From Theropithecus gelada (lineage: Eukaryota; Chordata; Mammalia; Primates; Cercopithecidae): a stretch of 64,000 nucleotides of DNA. This document shows positions 56,758 through 64,000 of the stretch, one piece after another. The translations under genes were made by a program, and so were the position numbers. The notes beneath the pieces were generated by a model that saw only the letters and a list, made by a program, of their open reading frames with translations, ran no database searches and was not told the DNA's origin. Numbering within the stretch: the first letter of the stretch is position 1; each line of letters begins with the position of its first letter. The stretch spans positions 88,784,980 to 88,848,979 of the forward strand of contig NC_037673.1 of NCBI RefSeq assembly GCF_003255815.1. The letters are read 5' to 3'.

Positions 56758-59078
56758 CCCGCTGGGAAAAGTAACACTGTTAAAATGCACACAGGAGTGA
56801 CACAGGTAGGGAAGTGTCGAGTCAGCACAAGCCCAGCAGCGGAATCACACATGCAAATCTATTCTGTGATGGAAGGAATTTAGGAAAAATCATATTCTCA
56901 GTCTCTGCTTATTCTTCCCAATTTTGTACATCCATATTTCTTGCCGGCTTGAACTCTCTCCCCATCTTTTGATGGGAACACCTCAATTTTGCCTTGGGGA
57001 ACTACTGCTGCCCCAAGTCATGAAGCCATTAGTGAACAAACCACCTCTCCCCCATCTTTAGCTAAGCACCCTCAGATGCTTTCATTTGTAGGAATTTAAT
57101 CTTGAGCAGGGTGGTACAAGGAAAGAAGTCAGCTGGTCCCACTGGCTCCAGCAGTGATGCCATGGCACTGCTGCCCTAACTCCTGGAGTTCCCCTGTGCC
57201 TGATCTTTTCCAGTCTTTGATTTCCAGGTTTCTTGTTGGGCCTGTGCACTCTCCCACATTTTATGTATAAATTTCCCACATGTTACGTATAATTACTCGA
57301 ATCAGCTAGAGTCTGTTCTGCTGCAACCAAAGAACCTTAGCTCACAAGCCACCTCACCCTGCTTTCAGCCTAGACCCTACATAAAACTGTCTGAGTTGAT
57401 GGGACAGTCCTTTTGTGACTACTTCTTCCTGAGTTCATGGTCTCAATTAGGAGCAGCATCACCAAGAAAAGTTCATTAAGCATCCACTTCAGAGGCCAGC
57501 CAGGCATGGAAATTAAAAACAGGAAGTGAATCCCTAGGGTCATAAATACATATAAAAGAAAATATAATGCAAATGCTAACTTTTGTTTAATAAATTTAAA
57601 TTATGATATAATTTAAAATCAATGCTTAAAGGTAAAGTTTGTCACTTTCTGGTCCTTAAATGCTACCAAATATTTCTTAATCTAACATTATGCTTCATTT
57701 AAAAAACCACTTGCAGCTCTCTCCACATTTGGTTTGCAGCACCTTGGCCAACCATCCTGAGCTGTGGAACTGCCACACAGTTTTTTAGCTTGTATTAACT
57801 CATGTGAAGGAAAGACAGGTTCTGAAGGTCCCCTGACTCTGGTCTTCGCTTCCTGGACAGATGTCCCTCTGTGCCTCCTTTTACACAGACACGCTTCTTT
57901 ATTTCTTTCACATAACTTGATTTTGCCAGCAGCTGCCTTTCTATTGGTGCAATAACACAGCAAGATGATCTTTGTCCACCAGCCGTCTGTGAGCAGCTCG
58001 GTGTACTGTGAAAATTCCAGAGCAGTCTCTCCTTCAAACAGCAAGAGGCTTCCTCCACAATACGTTTTTAATCATTCATTCCAGCTCCCTTGGAAGCTGT
58101 AAAAGTCATATTATTTCCGTAATAACAAAGATGACTAATTAACTTTTCTAGAAACTTCTTTTAAACCTTTTAAAGGGGCTATGCCTTTCTTCTGAACTTT
58201 AAACAACATTGAACCGAGCAAAAGTTGTTGCTATTTTTAAGAAGGTTATTCAGTGGTTTTCTCACATTTCCCAAGGTTACTGCCTTTGGTAACTAATTCT
58301 GATATTTAATAACCCTCAGCATGATTTCTCTCTTCAACATCAAGTGCGGTGTGAGCCAGTATTTAACTTAATTTTTAAACAACAACAACCAACCCCACAC
58401 CATGCTGGGTAGAAAGAAGTGGGGAGCCATGTCAACCTACTTCTTTATTGACAGGTGTCAATGCTATCCATCTTAATGAACAGACCTCAGACACTCATTC
58501 AGAATTATTCCCTAGTGCAAACAATCATTCTTACACCAATTTGAAATTCAGCAATCAAATTCCACAGTAAACACTTCCTGGATGTTTGACACTACTTTGG
58601 ACATCCTGATACATATAAAAAGAGTAGAAAGTAATTTTTGCTTGTAAACATTACAATGATCCCACCACATTTCAGGATGACATTTATTTTCCCTATACAG
58701 ACCACCTCTTTTTCTTTCTCTGAGCACAGAACCTCTTTAGATCCCCAGCTTTGGCAGACTGCATTATCTTCCCATCCTTTGTAAAAGAAACAAGATATAG
58801 AAATGGCAAGGACAAAATCACAGTAATAATAATGGTGAATAATGAGCCATGGGAGAAAGGAACCACAGTGCAGAACAGCTAACTCAAACCCACATGCTGT
58901 CTGAAGAGACCAGGAATCATAGTTCCCCACTGTTTACTCTGATACTCACACTTACCTATGAGGTCTTTTATTTCACCACTCCTTTTAACTGACCTCTGTT
59001 ACTCTCTGCTTTTTGGATACAGAAAACCCTGTGGAGTTTCTGAGATGGGTGAACATCACAAAGAGGAGAGGAAGTCTA
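56758..59078. other. Unassigned sequence
   Basis: No gene or repeat recognised. Overlapping minus-strand frames of 118 and 87 codons at 57688-58058 and one of 112 codons at 58592-58930 have no recognisable domain or splice context. Confidence 0.4.
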
Positions 59079-59250
59079 CAGTCTTGGTACTCAAAGTGTG
59101 GTCCCGAGCCAGTAGCATCAGCATCACCTGAGACCTGTCAGAAACGCAGAACACCAGGCCCCATCTCAGACCTACCAAATCAGAATCTGCATTCTAACAA
59201 GATGCACTGGGCCATGTTCTCCATACATTAAAGCTTGAAAAGTTTTGGTC
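59079..59250. mobile_element. MER5A-like hAT-Charlie DNA transposon
   Basis: 'tactcaaagtgtggtcccgagccagtagcatcagcatcacctgag', 'ccccatctcagacctaccaaatcagaatctgc', 'aagcttgaaaag': the composition and order of the MER5 family (non-autonomous hAT). Edges are approximate; 'gtcta' occurs on both sides as part of a possible decayed 8-bp duplication. Confidence 0.75.
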
Positions 59251-60237
59251 TATAGTATTTGATCATTTAAAAGAACTTTCAAAGCTACCTGAGGTCCTAG
59301 TTGTAATTTTGAGACCAATGAAAGGGAGAATTGATAATGCATGGACATGTCTTGCCTGCAGTGCAGCACAGAGTTTTTCTGATTAGTGACTGAAATAAGA
59401 AGACATTTTATGAGATCTGTCTCTACTGATACAAATTGTCCAACAGTAAATTTTCACACCATATATGCATCCACTGAAAGAAAATAATTTATGTGTTTAT
59501 CAAATTTTAAATAGTTACACTTACTTTAACAACAAACACTCAATGTGAACATAAAGTATGCAACCACATTAAGGAAAGAATAAGAAAAATAAAACCAGCC
59601 CCTATAAAATGACTCTGTCCCCCAGCTGTGCCCAAAACAAAATCTTGGGCCAATGTGACATTCTTTTTTTCTTTTCCAAAATATTTCATTAAAGAGATTT
59701 AATTTTGTCTTTCAGGCAAGCTGCCCTTGCTAAAGAATGGTTTTGTGATATGCTGGAATCCATATGGCTCATCCTCATTATGAAATGACTATGAAAAATA
59801 AGGGGAAAGAACAAACAGATTTATTCTACAGAACTTATTGGAGGTGACAAAATAGGTTAAAATGGGGCTATTGTAAGGGTTAAACTTATATTTCATGTTC
59901 TCCAAAAATCTAATGAAATTTGGGACTTCTGAGAAGGATACAGAACATTTTAAAGAAAATGAGGACTCTGAGGAAAACAATTTCTATGGGTAGTCCAAGA
60001 GGAATGAGAACCTATCTATAGCATTCTGGATTTAGGTTAAAAATGAGGAAAGTTTCCTGGCAATTAAGATTATTAAATGCATAAATTAGCATTATATGGT
60101 AAATTAAGATGACATAATGTTGATAGAGCTTGCGTCCTTGCAGTCATGGAGTTAAATTCTTGTTGGGGAGCTTATTTTCACAATAGTAATAATTGTTGTT
60201 GTTGTTGTTATATCAGCAATGACAATTGAACAATAAG
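59251..60237. other. Unassigned sequence
   Basis: No gene or named repeat; a short (TTG)n run at 60193-60209. Confidence 0.4.
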
Positions 60238-60425
60238 AGTGTAGCAGGCTCTGTGCTTTGCCCTTTACCTGCATTCAGGGCGCTATTATTATACTCATTT
60301 TATAGTCAAAAAGAACTGAGTCTCTGAGAGGTTAAGTGACCTACCCAAGGTCACAAAGGCAGGCTGTAGCTGCACCAGGAATTTATACACAGGCAACTTC
60401 CCTCCAGAATCAGCACACTGAACTA
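60238..60425 (-). repeat. MIR SINE
   Basis: 'gctattattatactcattttatagtc', 'actgagtctctgagaggttaagtgacctacccaaggtcacaaaggcag', 'caccaggaatttatacacaggc': a well-preserved reverse MIR. Confidence 0.85.
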
Positions 60426-62374
60426 TGCCACACTCTACTGCCTCCTGGTAGATGTACATCATGACAAACCAGACTGGGACCCCAACATTGGGTTAACTTG
60501 GCTTGCTGTGGCAAACAGACTTAAAGGGAGACTGTAGTAAATATTGGGAAAGGCATTAAGGAGTATGAAGATAACATCCAGTTAGCCAGGTAGTTGAAAC
60601 ATCTAATTTGCTCCTTGTCTGCTCAATGTGTCGTCAGTCACCAGGCACAGCCCACCAACTTGAGAGCCAATGTAGGCTGCCTTGGGGCTTCCATATGCCA
60701 TCCACATGGCCCCAGCCATAGCAACACCAGCAACAATTTCACTCTGGAGACATTCTGACCCTCACTTTCTGTTGCACTAACCAACTGTGATCTGTCAACA
60801 TGTAGCATGACTAGAACAACAAACACATCCTCCCTCTCCCAATTACGCACAAACCAGATCACAAAATTGTTCATCAGAAAGTATCAACAGAAGAGCCTGG
60901 AACTGAGCTGATGCTAGGATTACTATAACATAAATGCAGTGGATTGAATGTTTCCGGTATCCACCTAGATAAAACAGGACAACACATGGAAGGCCTGGTC
61001 AGTGTGCAGTACCCCAGAAATACTTGGCAAATACTGGTTCTTTCCTTTGCCCCCTCCTTAATCACATAATCCTCACGTATTTTATTTTACTTTGGAGAGT
61101 GAAAAGGCTTGGTCCAGGGTGTATCCCATTGTGAAGGAGACATTGGAACTGGGAATGACAGGACAACAATGGAGATATTTATAAAGCGTCTTCACTTTAT
61201 AAAAGGCAGCTCAATTCCACAAGAGAAAAGGAAGGTGAGTACACAGTAATACTTAACACAAGATTACAGAAAAGATCTGAGAGCTAGCACAGAAATTTGA
61301 TACCTATTATGAAACTGCCTTTTGCTGGAAGACACATGAACCACTGGAAGACACTTAATGCCTGGGCTTGGCCAGACTATAACCAGTAAATTATTATAAA
61401 CAGAAAATACCAAACTGACCAAAAGCCATGATAATGACCCAGAACTGTTCACAGGAAGGTTAAAACAATTAAAGTGAAATGATTAAAGCAGACTTGTAAA
61501 ACATTTTATCTTAGTCAAAAGATACATTACTTGCATTTAGAAGTTTCAAAGGGGATTCTTTGATTATGGGAGAAATTATTAATTTATGAATTATTTCTTA
61601 ATTTTATTCTCTTATAAAGTGTTACTGGAATAAGTGAGATGCCTTGTTTTTCTCAGCTATCCATTCAAGAAGTCTAACATTGATGTTTCAGTGCACTAGT
61701 AAATCAGTAGAAGGCAGAAATCTATAAGGAATGAGTTCTCTCTAGCGAAGTGTTTTCAATGTGAAATCCATGTCCTCCTTTCATATGTGTCAAAAGCTTA
61801 TGCCTTCTTTTAGTATTAAAACTTAGAACAAACTAAATATTGTTCTTAACATTGAATCAGAGCAATGGAACAAAGTGCTGCTTGGTTTTCACACTGCACA
61901 GTCTCTGTCCCCATTACGACATGGGTAGCGACAATAAAGGGCAGGGGGCAGGGGTAACACCCCTGCTCACTTCCACTTAAAGAATCCCTGCTCAAGTACT
62001 TATTCTGAAATACTCTGGTTTTCACATGAAAGAAATATTCTCTGACTACACTTCAGAGTTGCAATCCCATTTGCTGTCACAAAATACCTAGGGTCTTAAA
62101 AAGAAGGCAAATTAAGGTACAAAGAGAAATATGTAACTCTTTTAGCTCAAAAATAATTAAATCTTAGGATTTGCATCTGTAAATTTTGCAAGATGTCTGC
62201 TAGTCATTTTAACTCTTGTGAAGCTTTTCTAACATCACTCAAGTTGTTGGAACATTTTATAGGTTGTCATTTTCTGTCATCATCTGGATTTAAACTTTTT
62301 TCCCCTGGAACACACTCAACACATTTATGCCTCTTTTGAGCTATCGTCATTTGTTTGCTTGAGGTGAGAAATCA
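60426..62374. other. Unassigned sequence
   Basis: No gene or repeat recognised. An open stretch before a GTGAGT at 61235 lacks a convincing acceptor. Confidence 0.4.
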
Positions 62375-62622
62375 ACATGGTATTGTGGAAGGTTCCAAAG
62401 GTTTTGGCAGTCAGATAAACCCATGTTCAAATCCTGAATCTGCTGCTATCTAGGTGACCTTGATCACGTCCTTACCTTTTCTGAACTTCAATTTCCCCAT
62501 CTGTAAAATTAGCTTAACAATTCCCTCCTTTGACACTGTTGTGAGAATTAAAAGAATGCAATTATAGCCCCTTACACAAGGCCTGGCATGTAGTAGGTAC
62601 TTAGTGAAATTCTTATATACAT
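62375..62622 (+). repeat. MIR SINE, near full length
   Basis: 'ggcagtcagataaacccatgttcaaatcctgaatctgctgctatc', 'aatttccccatctgtaaaattag', 'gttgtgagaattaaaag', 'ggcctggcatgtagtaggtacttag': MIR in order. Confidence 0.85.
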
Positions 62623-63535
62623 ACCAAGAGTGGGAAATATTTTGTTATTAACGGTACAGTTTTTAGTACACACAATATTGGGTATTCCTTTAAGAAAGAG
62701 AAGAGATTTTGAGTTTTTAAAATGAAAAGTACTATGTGTCTAGATTTAATGAAATTTGATCTCTACTATCATAATAGTGATCATTTTGAATGAAATTGAA
62801 ATATTGTTACCTAGGCAATACCCAAAAGCTAATTCCCCAAGACGGAGTGAAAGGAGATGCAAAAATTACTTTGATAATTACCAATTTGTTTCCAAATGCT
62901 AGTTTTCTTGTCACATTATATAAATTAACGATACTATGCCTGCCACTGGTGTATCGAATCTTTGCATTTTCCAATATATCAAATAAAGTTAATTTAGAAC
63001 AGTTATCTAATATTATCACAACACCAACAGCTTCAGGAAGTCTGATTTTTTCCATTTTAGCTCCTCTGCACGCATGGTTTGGTCTCTTGTTGGGAGTGGT
63101 GGAGCCTAATTCAGTGTGAGTTCTTTTTTTCATCCTGTCACCCACAGGCAGTCACATCCTGCTCTAGAGCAAGAAAACACCCCCTGAGGGAGCAAGGCTC
63201 TGGAATTCCCTCTCACCGCTCCATAAAGTACTAGAGACACACGAAGCATTACAAATGTGGGATCCAATCATTTTAACCACTGAGAAAAATTTTAGTGATA
63301 ATGTTGAAACATGTTCCCATCAACCAAGATAAACTGCTATTAAGCCCATATTAACATATAACCAAAATGTCCAGAAGAAAAATGACAACTTCAATCATCT
63401 TGATCTTTTACTATAGGAAAACGATTGTATTACAAAAACCAAAATATATTTTTATTCTATTGCATGCCAAGAGATAAAACCATGTGAGGGATGGGAAAAT
63501 ATGCTAACATTTGATTAAAACATTATGGGAAAACT
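62623..63535. other. Unassigned sequence with overlapping open frames
   Basis: No named repeat. Frames of 109 codons (+, 62790-63119) and 112 codons (-, 62807-63145) overlap almost completely. I recognise neither, and mutual overlap in AT-rich DNA suggests chance. Confidence 0.4.
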
Positions 63536-63539
63536 CAGA

Positions 63540-63880
63540 CATATGCTGAACAACAGGGATGAACTTTGGGGACATTATGCAAAGTGAAATAAGCCAGCCA
63601 CAAAAAGACACTTGATGCGTCCACTTCTATGAGGTACTTAGAGTAGTTAAAACCATAGGAATAGAAAGGAGGTGGTTGCCAGAGGTTAGGGGAAGAAAGG
63701 AAAGGGGAGGTATTTGTTTAATATAGAGTTTCAATTCTGCAAGATGAAAAAGAGTTTGAGAGACAAATAGTGGTGATGGTTGCATAACAATATGAGCGTA
63801 ATTAACACCACCAAACTACACTTAAAAGGATTGAGATAGTAAATTTTGTGTTATAAGCATTTTATCATAACTTTTTTAAT
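63540..63880 (+). mobile_element. L1M 3' end, 5'-truncated
   Basis: 'caaagtgaaataagccagccacaaaaagac', 'ggttgccagaggttaggggaagaaag', 'gatggttgcataacaatatgagcg' and 'gtaaattttgtgttataagc' follow the 3' UTR of mammal-wide L1M elements. Confidence 0.8.
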
Positions 63881-63940
63881 TGAAGACCAAAAACATTACG
63901 GAAACAAAAATCAACCCAATTTCCCTTAGAATTCAGAATA

Positions 63941-64000
63941 GGCTGGGTGCAGTGGCTCACACCTGAAATTTCAGCACTTTGGGAGGCCAAGGTGGGGTGG
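63941..64000 (+). mobile_element. Alu, first 60 bp (cut by window end)
   Basis: 'ggctgggtgcagtggctcac' followed by 'cagcactttgggaggcc' is an Alu 5' end. The rest lies outside the window. Confidence 0.9.

Noticed and set aside
57688..58058. Overlapping minus-strand frames of 118 and 87 codons in non-repeat DNA
   Set aside because: No recognisable domain or splice signals; two frames open at once suggests composition rather than coding.
58950..59078. Minus-strand exon ending at a strong GTAAGTGTGAG donor (58950-58955 region)
   Set aside because: The upstream acceptor candidates have poor pyrimidine tracts, and an in-frame stop leaves only about 14 codons.
61090..61240. Open stretch of about 45 codons before a GTGAGT donor at 61235
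   Set aside because: No convincing acceptor, and alternative frames contain stops; donor-like GTGAGT is common by chance.
62790..63145. Opposite-strand open frames of 109 and 112 codons covering the same DNA
   Set aside because: Neither resembles a known protein, no splice or start context stands out, and near-total overlap suggests low stop density by chance.
1..64000. CRISPR arrays, operons, tRNA or rRNA genes, phage or plasmid modules
   Set aside because: No regular spacer-repeat array, no ribosome-binding sites with compact genes, no tRNA cloverleaf or rRNA recognised. The repeat content is clearly primate nuclear.

Overview
The window reads as nuclear DNA of a primate, most likely an Old World monkey. 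Several dimeric Alu elements, a 6.16-kb L1 of L1PA type and many older MIR, L2, MaLR LTR and Tigger relics are present. Two of the youngest-looking Alus (29.5 and 31.3 kb) carry 'gatccggcc'/'gatccagcc' where human AluY usually reads 'gatcgcgcc'; from memory this is typical of the cercopithecoid AluYR lineage. The species is an inference, not a measurement.

There is no complete protein-coding gene. Almost every open reading frame is a chance frame or a broken L1 frame. The best candidate for a host exon is at 49,479-49,589 (+): a strong acceptor, 37 open codons in phase 0, and a good donor. If real, the window is mostly intron of a plus-strand gene that I cannot name.

Layout. 0-5.5 kb: unassigned sequence. 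5.5-6.8 kb: old L1 3' end split exactly at a TA by a Tigger-type DNA transposon. 8.5-9.4 kb: one solo LTR inside another, both with perfect 5-bp target duplications. 10.6-14 kb: MIRs, an AluS, and a free right Alu monomer with a perfect 14-bp duplication. 14-17.4 kb: mostly unassigned, with a perfect DR4 motif and an AP-1/E-box overlap. 17.4-24.4 kb: a three-layer nest, MIR split by a 5'-truncated L1, itself split by a full-length but dead L1. 24.4-29.5 kb: unassigned sequence, MIR pieces and an LTR-like stretch. 29.5-32.2 kb: Alu cluster including a 45-bp micro-Alu. 32.8-33.3 kb: solo LTR. 33.3-39.6 kb: mostly unassigned, with a second Tigger copy. 39.6-40.45 kb: L1 3' end. 41.6-42.8 kb: dense MIR/L2 cluster. 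43.9-48.1 kb: old minus-strand L1 (HAL1-like) containing an Alu. 49.5 kb: candidate exon. 49.8-54.5 kb: an L1 holding an MST-type LTR, an internal short-repeat expansion, and a second L1 that holds an Alu. 54.6-64 kb: AluJ, MIR, MLT1-type LTR, MER5-type element, L1M tail and the start of an Alu cut by the window end.

The elements do not form a pathway. Their nesting gives a relative insertion order, which is the main biological information here. Subfamily names come from memory of consensus sequences and should be confirmed with a repeat library.
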